Positions 1 through 14,655 of a DNA stretch of 64,000 bases are shown here, piece by piece. The stretch lies in contig QAXH01003440.1 in assembly GCA_004335635.1 (NCBI GenBank), positions 23,663 to 87,662 on the forward strand, in the 5' to 3' direction. Source of the stretch: Chloromonas sp. AAM2. Its lineage: Eukaryota; Chlorophyta; Chlorophyceae; Chlamydomonadales; Chlamydomonadaceae. Below the pieces are notes generated by a model. The model was not told the DNA's origin and did not search any database. It saw only the letters and a program-made list of their open reading frames with translations. The position numbers and the translations under genes were made by a program. The stretch's first letter is position 1. Every line of letters starts with the position of its first letter.

Positions 1-252
1 ACCTTTGAACACAGCCACATAGCTATTGAAATCTGTTCCACAGTCACGGATGCCATTATGTATCATAGATGGTGGCCTTCCCGCCTCAAGGGAGGTAAGG
101 GGGGAAAGGGGGGGCCGGTCAGCAAGGCATGGGCTGCTGGCCTAGTCCTGGTTGGTTCAACAAACGCATCCACATAACCCATGACAGTTTGAATGTGACC
201 CGTGTAGATCACATGACTGCGTCTTTGACGATGACATACAACAAGTTACCAA

Positions 253-3200
253 TCATTGTGCATTTGCTCGCCTGGCCAGAGATGCGGCGTCATTGAAGTG
301 TACGTGAGCGAAGCCCTTGGGTCTGCCTGTCTTCTGGTCTGTGTGTAACCGAATGAGCTGCGCGCCGTGTTGACTGAAGAGATTGGCAAGGTCACTCTCA
401 GTGGCCTCAAAGTCAATGTTGCCAACCTGACAAGAAACGCAAACGCAGTTGCGAGGTTACCAAGAATGTCGGAAGGGCAGGAAAAGCGTAACTTATTGAT
501 TGGCAGTTGCAGGCACTGGTGCGGCCATGTGTTTGTACATGGAAAGTGGCAGCGTGACAAACCAACAGCAGAGGGGACCAAGGTGTGGCTGGCAACACAA
601 CAGGGCAGAACACACTGATGCGTCTATTCAAAGGCATCAGAACTTGCAAGAGGCCTCACGTGCTGGCTTGCATGCCAGTTACTCTCTATGTACCCTGATG
701 CTGTGCAGACAAGTACCGCGGGAGCAGTGCTGCTGCAGCACCTGACTGTACGGGCACACCTACGTGTGCAATCTTGTCTGTGTCACTCACATAAGCCACA
801 TTGTACTCTGAAGCTGCCTCCGGTTGGGCCGCTGGTTGAGGTTGCGCCTGGGCCGTGGGTGCATGTGTGAAAACGGGTGCAGGCGCGGAGAGAACAGGGG
901 CCGGTGTTGGAGCGGGAGTCGTGGCGGGGACGGGGAAGGGAGCGGGGAGCGGGAACGGGGGCGGGTCTCACCACAGGTGCACCCTTCTTAGGCGCCGCCA
1001 CTCGACATTTCTCAACCTGCAAAGGCGATAGATGTAACCGAGTAACAGCGCTGTGGCCGTTTGGTGCGGATGGTGCGAGGCAGAGGATCAGGCAAAACGC
1101 AAGCAAGGACAGGCGACATGAGTGGCCACCACATGTGTGTGTGCATGCAGTGTGAATGTATGAAGCTCTTGTGCCGTTGACATGAGCACACCATCATGCA
1201 CCGCCAGTATGGCACAAGTGTGCATGGCCATTCATCCATGTCCTGGCCTGTTTTTCCGTTTCCCCACCGTGGCTCCCTTGCTATCTTACCCGCAGCTTCC
1301 GTCCTTCCAACTCTTCCCCGTTCACTGCCAGAGCTGCGTTGAAACCTTCCTGGGAGGCAAAGGTCACAAAGGCCGCGCCATTGAATCTGCGAGTAGCAGC
1401 AGTGAGACAGGCAATGTTTCTCATGGTAGATGGCGATGTTGACCGGTTGGGAGTTGGGCCAACTTGCACACACGCACGCACACACATACATACAAAGGAG
1501 ACAAGAAGATGTAGAGCAACGGCGATGGAAATGAGAGTTGGGCGGCAGAGGCCACCTGTTGCACATACACAGCCTAGCAGACACAGGTCTGGAGCAGAGG
1601 TGCTAGTGCTAATCAGCCAACATTTTCAAAATGCCCCTGACCTAAACCTATCCCCTTGCACCCTATCACGGCGCTACAGGCTGCAGCTGTGTCGTTGATC
1701 TTGTGGCCCATTGCCACTACCCACTTACGCTACAAGATATTGAGGAGCTGGCGAGCATACTTACAACCTTCAAATAGCCTCAGAGACACACACATGTGAA
1801 TGGCTACTAACGGCTGCTCTGGCGACAAACACAGCCCACCTCCCGCTGTCCTTAAAGGTGAGAAGGTCAAGCGCCTCCACTGGCCCGCAGTACTGCCAGT
1901 ACTCCCTGACCTGGTCCTGGGTGTACTCATGCGGCAGGCCACACACCCACACCTGCGGCATGTGATGCAGGTGATCCATGTGATGCAGGTGATCCATGTG
2001 ATGCAGGTGATCCATGTGATGCAGGTGATCCATGTGATGCAGGTGATCCATGTGATGCAGGTGACGCATCACATGCGGTCATGTGGTGCATGTGATGCGT
2101 ACAGAGCAGGGTCAGGCATCAGTAGGTGTGCGTGTGTGCGCTAACGCGTGATGCCTCGGCTAACCTTGTGCAAAGGTTCTTTCCAAACTCCCCAAAAGCC
2201 CTTGCAGTCCGAAGTGGTGCTCATCAAGGTGGTCTGTATTGCAACAGAAGCGCCTCTGCACGTTGGTCAACACGGACCTTGGCCTACCCACCCTGCGTGG
2301 CACAAATCCGTCCTTTGTCGAATCCAGTGCCATGATGCGCGCTATCTTGGACTCGGTGTAGTCCTCAACCTCGGCAGCAACTGAAGGGGGAGGGGCGGAG
2401 TACGGCTGCAAGGGGGAAAAGATCAAGGTAAAGTGTGGTCGGAGAAGACAACAAGATTCTGGTAGAGGGCAGGGCCACATTTAAGGGCAAGAGCAGGGCC
2501 GCATGTAACAGACACCGGGCATGGTCTGACCTGTTGGCCGACGTTGAAGCCAAACCCAAACATCCCCTGGGGTGTGGTCTGGCTGGGCTGGGCGGTTGCC
2601 GCTACTGGTGCTGGTGCTGAAGCGGCTGACTGTGGAGCAGCCACCGGCTGTGGTGCGGCTGTGGGCTGAATGTAACCCAGTGCTGCTCGAATGCGAGCTG
2701 CTTCTGCAGCGTTGTTATCGGCAGCGGAAGGTGCAGGCGTGGGAGTGGGTGCAGGGGCGATGGCAGGGCCGGTGAAACCGAGTGCTGCTTTGATGGTGGC
2801 TGCAGTGATGGGTTGCTTGGCTTTCTTCCCAACCGGTTGCTCTGTTGACTGAGCTGCAGGGCTGTCGGCCGGTGCTGAAGCTTCCCGGTTTATGCGTGCT
2901 TCCCGCTTGGCACGCTTGGCTGCCTGACGTTGAAGAATGGCAACTGCTTCGGGGTCCATGCCGGCTGCTGCTGCCATCTCAGCTGCCTGGAGTAGCGCAG
3001 CGGCTGACTTGGCGCCAGAGCTGCTGGCTGCGCCTGCAGCTGGTGTGGCTGCTGCTGGTGGGGTTTGGGCCGCTGCGTCTGCACAGGCGTGGCAGGCCAA
3101 GGCACGTTGGTAAGGAGTTGGCATGGTCCACTGCAAGCTGCTGTGTTGACGAAGCAATTTGATCGGACATCAAGCAGGTTGGGCTGTTCTGGGCGTTAGG

Positions 3201-3660
3201 TTAGCAACTGGGTAAACCTACCGGGCTCCTGCCTCTGCCGCTTTGCCTTGGGTTCCTTTGCGGCTGCTGTCACTGCCGCAACTTCTGCATTGTCAGTGCC
3301 CTGCAGTGAAGAGCAGATAGGAAAGGGTGGCCAGCATGCAGCACATGCCAGAGCCGCCGGCAGCTGTAGCGAGGTAGAGCGCTCACCACTAGCTCGGTGA
3401 CATTGGAGTATCTCGGGTACAAAACTCCGTGTATCTCAACGCGCTTGCCGGTGTACGGGCCCTGCAAAGGACAGGATTGTCAGCTTTCTTTAGGTCGGCA
3501 TCACACTCCAGCTTGCATGATATTCCGGCTGTCCCGCTTCTCACCATCGAGTAGTCTTGGGAGTCAAATGCTTGAATCACGATGAATAATCCGCTTGTGC
3601 GATGCCCTGCTCGGAAAGTCGCGACGGAAATTTTCGGAAAAACGGCCCAGGCGCGTTACT
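253..3660 (-). CDS. RRM RNA-binding protein, PHIP1-like (5' end unresolved)
   Basis: Chained exons: ?-3545, 3461-3387, 3300-3222, 3078-2531, 2405-2292, 1952-1840, 1386-1290, 1016-972, 847-791 and 426-253; every junction from 3461 onward keeps phase. The N-terminal part is an Ala/Pro/Gln-rich linker with a basic segment (QAAKRAKREARINR). RRM1 begins VWVCGLPHEYT (RNP2) and continues in the next exon with NGAAFVTFAS (RNP1), ending GRKLRVEKC. RRM2 begins EYNVAYVGNIDFEATESDL and has GFAHVHF (RNP1). Two RRMs in this order, with the phrases VEKC and NVAYVGN, recall plant PHIP1/nucleolin-like proteins; that is family inference, and RNA binding follows from the RRMs. RRM2 stops at NAQ, about 15-20 residues short of a full RRM, so a further exon or a real truncation is possible. 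The exon ending at 3545 is open upstream without an ATG, so the start is unknown. Confidence 0.75.
1959..2066. repeat. 18-bp tandem repeat, 6 copies, in PHIP1-like intron
   Basis: Six units of CATGTGATGCAGGTGATC, the last diverged at its final two bases. The array lies in the intron between the exons ending at 2292 and starting at 1952, directly next to the 3' splice site of the RRM1 exon. Read on the coding strand each unit contains CACCTGCATCAC. ORFs rich in HHMDHL across this stretch are artefacts of the repeat. Confidence 0.9.
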
Positions 3661-3794
3661 CGAGGTGACATGTCTGCTCTTGCTTGTCAGGACAGCCTTG
3701 CTCAGCCACCATCCGCCACTTGTGACTGTAGGTTGCATCAGCCTTCCTCTTCAGTTCAACTGTGAAATTATCAAACCCGGCCAGCGCCAGCAGC
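3661..3794. promoter_or_regulatory. Short divergent promoter between PHIP1-like gene and ECH1
   Basis: The RRM gene runs leftward from around 3600-3660 and ECH1 starts rightward at 3795, so at most about 130-200 bp separates the two reading frames. No TATA box or other clear motif is visible. The bidirectional role is inferred from geometry only, and the RRM gene's start is not fixed. Confidence 0.35.
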
Positions 3795-6700
3795 ATGACC
3801 TTGGAGCTGAACCCCATTCCCGGTCTATCCTTGGAGTATCTCCACGTGGGAACCCTTGCCACAAGCCCCGCAGTAGGAGTGATTGAGCTAGCTCGGCCGC
3901 AAAAGCTCAATGCATTTGAAGAGCACATGTGGGCAGGCCTGCCGAAGGTGGGTGCCATGTCAGACATGGCCTGTGTGTTTGGCATGCAGAGCCTCAGATT
4001 GTGCCTTGGCATCAGAGGCTGTGCCCAAAGCAGTCTGCCTGTTCTGCGGTTCAAGGTTCTTGCTTCAGCACGCTGCGCTGTTGACTGTCACCCTCCCTCT
4101 TGTTGATGTTACAACTGGTCGCACACTCTTACAACTGGTCGCAAGCATCTGAGTTTCAGTCGCAATTTCCTATCCACCAACCGGGCCCTTTCCTGAGTAT
4201 TGTTTGTAGCATCTGGCCTCTGCACGTGCAGGCCGTGAGGGCATTGGAGGCTCTCGAGCAAGTGCGCGTGGTGCTGCTCTGCGCCCAAGGCAACCACTTC
4301 TGCGCAGGCATCGACCTACAGTACCTTGAAACAGCCGTGTGCGGCGCGCTGCTGAAGCATGCAGACCCAGGGGCGAGGAGGGATGCGGCAAGGGCGCAGA
4401 TTCTTGGAATGCAGGCGGGTGTACAACCCAACCCTAACCCTAACCCTTAACCCTAACCCAAACCCTTAGATGAGAAGCCATCCAATCTCATGTCAATGCA
4501 CACCATGAAACCAAAAATAAAGCCTTTGCACAACGAGTGGCAACAGATTATCACAACACATACAACGCCGGCTTATGACTCTCGGACGTGAATTGAGCAG
4601 TGTAAAATCAAAATCAGACCAGCACGTGTGTGTGTGCTAGTGCAGGCCTTAGCGCGATATTGCAAGCTATTGGCACACTGACACCCAGGTAAAGTAGCCA
4701 TTACTCTTCATCATCACTCATGTTAGCGCCTGTCATACAGGGAGCCGATTTGCGACTGCTGGTGTCTGTTTGTGCAGGATGCCATCACCTCCCTGGAGCG
4801 GTGTAAATGGCCTATAGTGGCAGCTATACACGGTAGGTCTGTGTGTTGTCTTTGTACATCCGTGTCGTTGCGCGCAGTGCGCATAAGGGATAGCTGTCTA
4901 ATGCAGCAGTGCACGCTGCGTAATTGGACACCTTCAGGCAGCAGTGCTCAGGTAACCTGTTACAAGGCCATGCTTGCTACCGGATTGACTTCGGATTTTT
5001 GGAAATGACTCGACCTTGCTCAGCTTTGTTGACCGTTCGTATCAACGATTGGCATTCAGATAAGATGGGACAGCTGTCTGCATCCACCTGCTGTAATTTT
5101 GATTGAATTTTCTCTGTCTGAACCTTGCGTGACTGTCTGCAGGGCTGTGCATTGGTGGAGGCGTGGATCTGGTGGCTGCCTGTGACGTGCGCGTGTGCAG
5201 CGCCAACGCGTCCTTCTCTGTCAAGGTCGGTGCTGGCTTGGTTGCTTGCTGGTCATCTGCAGGTTGGCTCTCGACTTGGAACCGTGTTGCCAGTGATGAC
5301 ATTCGTACTTTGCACCCTGCTACCAGTGACCTTTCTTGGCTTAACGATTGTCAGGCGCGTAATTCTTGGAGAGATAGTGTGTCTAGCTGCAGCACCGTGG
5401 GTTGAACCATGAAAAGCCATGTAATGATGATGATGATCTGCTGGTGATTTATCAGGGTGCACGCAGAAGCCAGTCAGCTGCATGTTATCCTCTCCTGCTC
5501 TTCACGGTACTTCTTGTATTGTTTGGGATTAATACTGTGGCCAAGTATCATGATAATGTTGGCATGCACCCAGGAGGTCGACTTGGGCATCACCGCGGAT
5601 CTGGGCACCCTACAGCGCCTGCCACGACTGATCGGACACGGTGCGATGCATGTGTCGCATGCGACAGGCAGCACGGAGATGAGTGCCAGTGATAGTTGGC
5701 TAGGAGGATACATAGCATGGGAGGTCATCTGCTTGGATGGTGGCGATTGAGTCTAGTTGGTTTCCAATTGGTTGTCGAACTTCTTGCATGGATGAGTTGA
5801 GAGTGCACGCATCCACGCATGTAAACAGTCAACAGCAGCAGGCTCCGGTTATTGATTGCGCTACTTAAGGTATGATGAACCACGCGTGTGATACTCAAGG
5901 TATGATGAACCACGCGTGTGATACTCAAGGTATGATGAGCCGCGCGTGTGATACTCAAGGTATGATGAGCCACAGGTGTGGGGATGGGTGCCAGCATCGT
6001 CAGCTTGATTTTGCGTGTATGCGTGTGCAGGTGCTGCCGCCGATCTCGCGCTGACCTGTCGCAGTGTTGGGGCGGATGAAGCGCTGAGGATGGGCCTGGT
6101 GACACAGGTGTGGAACCTTGGTGTAGAGCTCAGGCAAGTTCGGTGCAGTCATCCGTCGTGGTCCGTTCATGGCATTCCTCACCTGTAGAGCTCAGGCAAG
6201 GCGCAGCCGCCGTCACACCATCATGTCCTATTGCTTGTGATGTTTACTGGTGCACAGATGGCACAGCATGGCCTCTCTCACACGCGGCCCCTTCTGGCCT
6301 GCGGGACCAACAACCCCACCCTTCACAGTGGTCTGTTGTTCAAATGACCGCGGGTGCACAGAGATGGCAGTACAATGCCTGAGAAGTGTGGTGTAAAGCC
6401 TTCAAATACCGCAAGCACATTTAAACGTCAACAAAATGGCACAGACTCGATTGCTTGTGCCGCACTGCCTGTGTGCAGGTCCTGGGTGCTGGCAGGGACC
6501 AGTTGCTAGCAGGGGCGCTAAAGCTGGCTGCACAGTTGGCTGCCAAACCCCCCCAGGCCCTGCTCGGCACCAAGAGGGTGATGCTGCACACAAGGTACCG
6601 GGGCAGGGAGGAATCGGGTCAATCTGTTGACAACAAGATTGATATAAATTGAGGAACAACGGTGGCAGTTTGGCTTCTAATATGCTTGCGTATGTTCACA

Positions 6701-7620
6701 TCAGATAGGTTGTCATGAAACTCGGGAGGGGATGGGCACTGTCCTGACCTGCCCTTTTGTATGGCTTCTGCAGCAACTTCTAGGCGTCGCCTGGATTGAT
6801 TGCTATTCAGACTCGGCTTGCTTTGAAGGTGGCAAAGCAGAGGTGGACGCAAGTTGTTTTCTTGCAGTCTGCACCCCACGCTTAACGACTCATTCATCAT
6901 CATTACATGGCTTTTCATGGTGCAACCCACGATACTGCAGCTAGACACAATATCTCTCCAAGAATTACGCACCTGACAATCGTCAAGCCAAGAAAGCTCA
7001 CTGGTAGCAGGGTACAAAGTGCAAACGTCATCGCTGGCAACACGGTTCCAAGTTGAGAGTGGTGAAAGTTCAACGACTGGCAAGAACTGTCCCTCATGTG
7101 ACACTGTCCCACTGCAGGGACTACGCAGGCAGCGTGGGGGTGGGGCTCGAGTATGTTGGTGAGTGACATCTAAGGGGAGACTTCAACGGAACTAGATAAA
7201 TCTACAACAGTATGGGTTGTGGTCTACTACAGTATGGGTTGTGGTCTCCAACCAGCCAGCACATTTGTTTCCCTTGCTCGTTTTGCTTCCGTGCTCAGGG
7301 TATGCCCATCCCATTCTGTGTCCTGCAACCTTCATTCATGAGCCGGCGTTCGTTTGGCAGTTGTGATCAGCCTCCCACAGTGTTTGCGCTTTCTCCTGTC
7401 TTTCACTCTATACGTATCATGCATGCGTGCTTTGCTGTGCCATTCGCCTTGTCCCTCTGCTTGGCATGACATGCATTTCACTCATGATGACAGTCATTGC
7501 ACTGATGGTGTCATTCACTCATCTTGTGCAGCCACATACAATGCGGGCCTGCTTGAAGATTTGGCCACAGCAGCGTCGAAGAGGGCTGCAGGATCGAGCG
7601 CTGCAAGACCCAAACTGTGA
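3795..7620 (+). CDS. ECH1: Delta(3,5)-delta(2,4)-dienoyl-CoA isomerase, peroxisomal
   Basis: Nine exons: 3795-3947, 4232-4414, 4778-4832, 5143-5225, 5574-5640, 6031-6107, 6479-6594, 7118-7158, 7532-7620; 287 aa, all phases consistent. It belongs to the crotonase fold and isomerises 3,5-dienoyl-CoA to 2,4-dienoyl-CoA during oxidation of unsaturated fatty acids. Oxyanion-hole region: GNHFCAGIDL and HGLCIGGGVDL. The three acidic residues that mark dienoyl-CoA isomerases are present: Asp in GGGVDL, Glu in VKEVDLG and Asp in TADLGTLQRLP, which separates it from ordinary hydratases. The C-terminus PKL is a plausible weak PTS1 peroxisomal signal (inference). Exon 2 seems to end at a GC donor (CAG|GCGGGT); using GGT|GTACAA six bases later would add two residues in frame. 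Introns carry telomere-like DNA, a 30-bp tandem repeat and an inverted pair of repeats. Confidence 0.93.
4425..4470. repeat. Interstitial telomere-like CCCTAA tract
   Basis: Degenerate tandem CCCTAA/CCCAA units start about 10 bp after the exon-2 donor of ECH1. CCCTAA is the complement of TTAGGG. The tract is too short and irregular to be a functional telomere and is flanked by genes on both sides. Confidence 0.85.
5270..5437 (+). mobile_element. Dispersed retroposon-like repeat, sense copy in ECH1 intron 4
   Basis: About 168 bp, matched in reverse complement at 6891-7059 over nearly its whole length (shared core from CTTGGAACCGTGTTGCCA to CCATGTAATGATGATGATG). Its 3' end, CCGTGGGTTGAACCATG then ATGTAATGATGATG, is shared with the copies at 12956-13128 and 62960-63167. 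A 7-bp TGCTGGT occurs on both sides and may be a target duplication, but this is weak. Confidence 0.7.
5867..5980. repeat. 30-bp tandem repeat, about 4 copies, ECH1 intron 5
   Basis: The unit AAGGTATGATGAACCACGCG followed by TGTGATACTC is repeated; the third and fourth units carry A-to-G changes and the fourth is partial. It is intronic, and no coding role is likely. Confidence 0.85.
6891..7059 (-). mobile_element. Dispersed retroposon-like repeat, antisense copy in ECH1 intron 7
   Basis: Reverse complement of the copy at 5270-5437. The poly-TCATCA end is at 6891 and the CTCTCAACTTGG end at 7059. AACGACT occurs at 6884-6890 and again at 7072-7078, which may be a target-site duplication about a dozen bases from the visible right end. 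Confidence 0.7.
7273..7325 (+). repeat. Copy of a short dispersed repeat (GTGCCCATCCCGTTCCGTGTCC family)
   Basis: Contains GCTCAGGGTATGCCCATCCC and TTCTGTGTCCTGC. It matches copies near 9646-9718, 16060-16146, 16970-17050, 43470-43520 and 45527-45612. This partial copy lies in the last ECH1 intron. Confidence 0.55.
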
Positions 7621-9391
7621 TTCAGATATGGCTTTCATTTGACAGTAGTGCGGTCTTCGTGCTCCATCAGGGCATCCGTTGACGGCTTCCGACCATCATG
7701 CTCTTTACTCCAAACTCTGTTGATATGTTGTCATCCCTGTGGACCTCGATCTGGCTTGCCTTTCCCCGCTGCAGCTCTTAGTAATGTAACACCTGGTGGT
7801 TGTACGCACATGTCGTGCTTCTCGTGTAGTCCAATCATTGGGGCCAATTAGTCAACGACTTCTGGGCTTCGTCATTGCGTCATGTGAGCCTGGCGTCCTT
7901 GGCCTCACACTGTCATGCAGTTCAGGCCATGAAAAGGCTGCACGTTGCTTGCTGATAATCTTGGCTGTTCACAAGGCCTGTCCACAAGGACATGGGTCGG
8001 GGAGGGGCTTTTGTCAGTGTGAAGTCAGCCTGTGAAGTGCCGGGGTCTGCAGCAAGTAGGCTGCCGCTTCCTACAGGCTAGATCAACCCATGCCTGTGCA
8101 TGACTTGGGATGACGTGTGAATTCATGGCATGAATCTGTGGTCTGGAGTCTGCCGTGTCATGCAGGTCAGCATCTTGCAATGTGATCACAAGGCGTGCAG
8201 GTCAATGTCAACGATTAGATATACAAACCTCTTGCTGATAGTCCAGGCGTTGCCTCCGCATCGGTCAAGGGATTGGCGGTCAGTCAGCCTGCCGGGTCTC
8301 GGGTCTGCAGCAAGCAAGCTGTAGCTCCCAGGCACTGCTATCGCTGATGTGTGAATTCATGGCATGAATTTGTGGGCTGACTGGGCCGCGCCGCCTGTTG
8401 CTGCTGAAGACTCAGGGGAGCAGCAGGGGATCTGCGTATCTCCTGAATGCCACCATGATGCTCTGACCTTGCAGTTGCTTTCAGAGCTCTTCGTTTCGTT
8501 TTGATTTTCAACCGCCGTCGTGCGGGCAGCAGACCTTGATTGTGCGGCATCAGTTGAAGTACATCCGAACGTCACTAGGGCTGGCATCAGTCTTCTGCAT
8601 GGCCACATCTGCCCTCATATCTGCCTCATCGTGCCTCACTTGCGTACGGTTGCGGCAGTACCCGGGCTGCTTGTCGTACAGTCACTCACTTCACATGTGC
8701 CTGCGCAAGCTCAAGCTTCAGGCGGTGGTGCATGTATGCTGCACACGTATTTCTGATGCCACTGTACCTGACACAGAGCGTGCCTGCCTTCCTGCCTGCC
8801 TGTCTGGTCAGGGTCCACGCCAGCGGCTTGCAGGTACACAGGCCTTGCTGATGATCTGGACAGTAAATGCAGGCCGGCACTGCACAAGCTGCTCATCATA
8901 CTTGGGCGGAGATCACCTGTGAATAGATATGCTGAAGGTGGATGCTGAACACAGTGTGAAGGCAGTTGTAACTGCACAATGTAACCGCGCGAACTCTAAG
9001 AAGAGACAGAGAGTGGCAGCAGCTGTTGAGTGAATTGCCCAGGCGTGATTTATAGGGCTGCGTTGATGACGACAGGCGATTCATTAGTACTGGGCTGCGA
9101 AGGGTTGAGCGCGGCTCTGCAGACAGGTCTGCACAAGAGCATGTTTTGCCGCAACAACACATCTTGCTGTGCGCACCGGTTCGGTACACTGATTGCCTGG
9201 CCAGTACCGCTGCCACAAATCCGCCCACCCATCATGCATGTCCAATCAGTGCTCCAGTCAATGCTCACGCCTTGCCAGCAATGAGGCGTATTAGGCGCAC
9301 AACACCTTCCTCCTTTGGGATATGGATATGAGACGAGTGCACCGGCTCATGCATGTGGCTGAAAAAAAATTTGCTGGTGGCCGTTTATTGC
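7621..9391. other. Intergenic gap, no gene recognised; local duplication
   Basis: No exon chain with sound splice sites was found. The stretches 8110-8142 and 8343-8376 share GTGTGAATTCATGGCATGAAT, and each is preceded by a related GGGTCTGCAGCAAGYARGCTG block, so about 235 bp appears tandemly duplicated. Positions 9103-9139 carry GGTTGAGCGCGGCTCTGCAG followed by ACAGGTCTGCAC, repeated near 15651. Confidence 0.6.
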
Positions 9392-11166
9392 ATGCATGCA
9401 GAGCTGCAAGGGCGTTTGACACAGCACTGTGTGGCTCTTGAGGCTCAAGCCGAGGACCTGACTGCCAGCCAGCACGCACTGAACCAACAACTGGACAGAC
9501 TGGTGGCAGGTAGGTTGTCTGACGCAGAACAAACATGGGACATAAGCAATCAAAAGATTTTGGCAGATTGGCGTTTACAACAGGCGTCCGAGGGCTGTGG
9601 CCTTGCTACAACTGGCAGATAGGTGTCTGATTGATTTGTTACATCAGGGAAGCCGTCAAAGGACATGGGACGGAATGTGTACCGCCCTGACCTAACATGA
9701 GCAAAGGAAAGGAGAAGTTCGCCAGTTCTGGGACAGTTCCTGTGAGATAGACAGTGACGTGGTGGAGGTGTGCACATGTGGCGTTGATTTCGTGTCGTGT
9801 GAGGCTGAGATGAGGTGCCCTGGTTGGAGTGGTAGATGGTGTGGTGACACTTGAAACCTGGTCCACAATTCTCAGGTCAAGCTCATGAGCTGGTGTTTGC
9901 CTCTGTTACCATGTGCGCACCAACGATGTGTATGCGGACATGGCTGCGAACAAGGACAAGTTTGACATGAGTGGGTATGCCCCACCCCACCCCATGAAAG
10001 ACAGGAACAGGCCCGAAGGCAGAAAAGGCATAAGCATGGCAGAAAGGAAGGCAACCAGCCACGGTGTCCATGCATAGGTGTGTGCCGCACATCCTGCCTT
10101 GCAAGCTCAAGACAAGAACAGCTAGTGAATGAAACAAGAGTACGAAGCCTGTCATGTACTCCATTTGGTAGAGCCATTTTGCTTTGCATCTGTCAGCGCT
10201 GTTGCCTCATCTAATCTAAGAACTCTTCTTTTATGCCTTTCAACAGATAGACTGAGCGTTGATGATAAAGTTTGTCTTGTGTTGTTGGTACCTGGCCTCT
10301 TATCAAGAACGGCTCAGCAGGAGCAAGAGCGGGAAAAAAAACAATCGCCACAATTGTTAACTTCATCGTGTGTGTAGTGCTGTAGTTGAAAATGTGGAAG
10401 AATCCATGCCAGTGCCGCAGTTTTTGCAATGGCCGTACTGTCACCCTGAAGCCTCACCTAAGACCTTATTCATCGTGTGTCTCAGTGCTCCGTATAGTGC
10501 CACGGGTCTTACAATGGTGCTTATCCGTTTAGTGTCGCAGGTCAATGCTATCATCTCAACACACTGCTCGTGTTGCAGAGCTGGGCCCCCTGCTTGCCCT
10601 GCCCTCCGTGGCCCTGCCCCCGGGCACTGGTGCACTGATCAATCGCCTCACGGCCAAGGCTGCGCTGCTCAAGTCAAGGCTCGCCATCATCGCACAGCGA
10701 ATGCAACGAATTCAGGTCAGTGCATGAACATGGCATGCCGAAGGTGCAAAGTAGCAAGTCTAGGGAAATGCTCGGCAGACAGTGCATGCAGAAGAGACCA
10801 TGCACTGATAAGACTTGATTGTGGTTAACTATGGGCCACTGGCAGACCTTCTTGCAACGATGATTTGCGATCTGTGCCCTAAACAAGAATCAGAAGTGTC
10901 CACTGGATGGCGTGAAGGATGTGCAAAGCATGCATAAGTCACTTTTGCTCAAGTACGATTGTTCCTAGTAGTGGCCATGCAGCCTGCCTCACACGAGGGT
11001 TCACAAATGTCACAAGAGGGGTGGGATTCCAACCTAACCACTCTCTGTCACACTTCTTCAACAATGCCTCAGTAGTGTTCGTTACCTTTTCCTTTTGTTT
11101 CAGGCCAAGCTTGCCCAGGCACCACAGGCCATGACCCACCAGAGGTTGGAACCTCATAGTTCGTAA
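9392..11166 (+). CDS. Small coiled-coil protein, possibly Snapin/BLOC-1-like
   Basis: Three exons, 9392-9509, 10579-10715 and 11104-11166, join in phase to give 105 aa. The first ATG in the open exon (MHAELQG) is taken as the start; an acceptor-like CAG ends at 9401, so an upstream exon is also possible. The sequence is two amphipathic helices rich in Leu, Gln and Ala (LTASQHALNQQLDRLVAEL and LLKSRLAIIAQRMQRIQAKL) around a Pro-containing linker. Length and layout resemble Snapin and other BLOC-1/BORC helical subunits, but no diagnostic motif identifies the family. The function is unassigned. Confidence 0.55.
9646..9718 (-). repeat. Copy of a short dispersed repeat (GGGAAGCCGTC family)
   Basis: CAGGGAAGCCGTCAAAGGAC is followed by a GGGACGGAAT block and CCGCCCTGACC, the reverse complement of the copy at 16060-16146. 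A single TTCGCCAGTTCTGGGACAGT end of the inverted-repeat family lies next to it at about 9719-9738, with no partner found nearby. Confidence 0.6.
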
Positions 11167-11567
11167 TACTATACAAAATCACAGCAGGGTGGCCACACGC
11201 AAGAGACGAGTCTGCTAAAGTAACACTGTACTATATCTTGGGTCCTGGCCTTACCCAGCCTGCCACAAAAAAACACTTTAGAAATTTCATCCTGCACATG
11301 GGCCCGGTGTGCCACTGCACCTATGATTGTCGCTTCAACTTGAATGCAAGATGCGCTGAGATCTTGTGTTTGGCGTTGATCGGGATCTAGACATATCGCT
11401 GCGTAAGCTTGGGTGCAAGACTGGAACACATTGCCTTGTAAGTTTCAGCTGGCGACCTGTAACAATTAGGGGTAGTCAAGATACTTCCAATGCATGCCCC
11501 GATGTACAGACTGCATGCGATTAAGGATTGCATGCCGTGCATGTGTGTGAGTTGGTGTGGTGCATGC
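11167..11567. other. Convergent intergenic region
   Basis: The coiled-coil gene ends rightward at 11166 and the phosducin-like gene ends leftward at 11568. The 400 bp between them should hold both 3' UTRs. No gene or repeat is recognised. Confidence 0.5.
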
Positions 11568-14526
<2,959 letters not shown>

Positions 14527-14655
14527 TTTGCTCAAGGCTTTGCATGCAGCGGGGCTCTGGCACTTGCATTGCATGCACTGGCGACATCCCACAGAGTGAG
14601 GACATGGGGGCACATGCATCACATGACTTGATGGCTTACAAAACACAAAAAAAGC

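Noticed and set aside
1959..2066. CRISPR-like array
   Set aside because: The 18-bp units are directly adjacent with no spacers, and the DNA is eukaryotic; it is a minisatellite.
9030..9140. Inverted CTGCAGACAGGTCTGCA stretch as a regulatory hairpin or terminator
   Set aside because: The same sequence recurs near 15651 with flanking similarity, so it is part of a dispersed repeat; terminators of this kind are not expected in nuclear genes.
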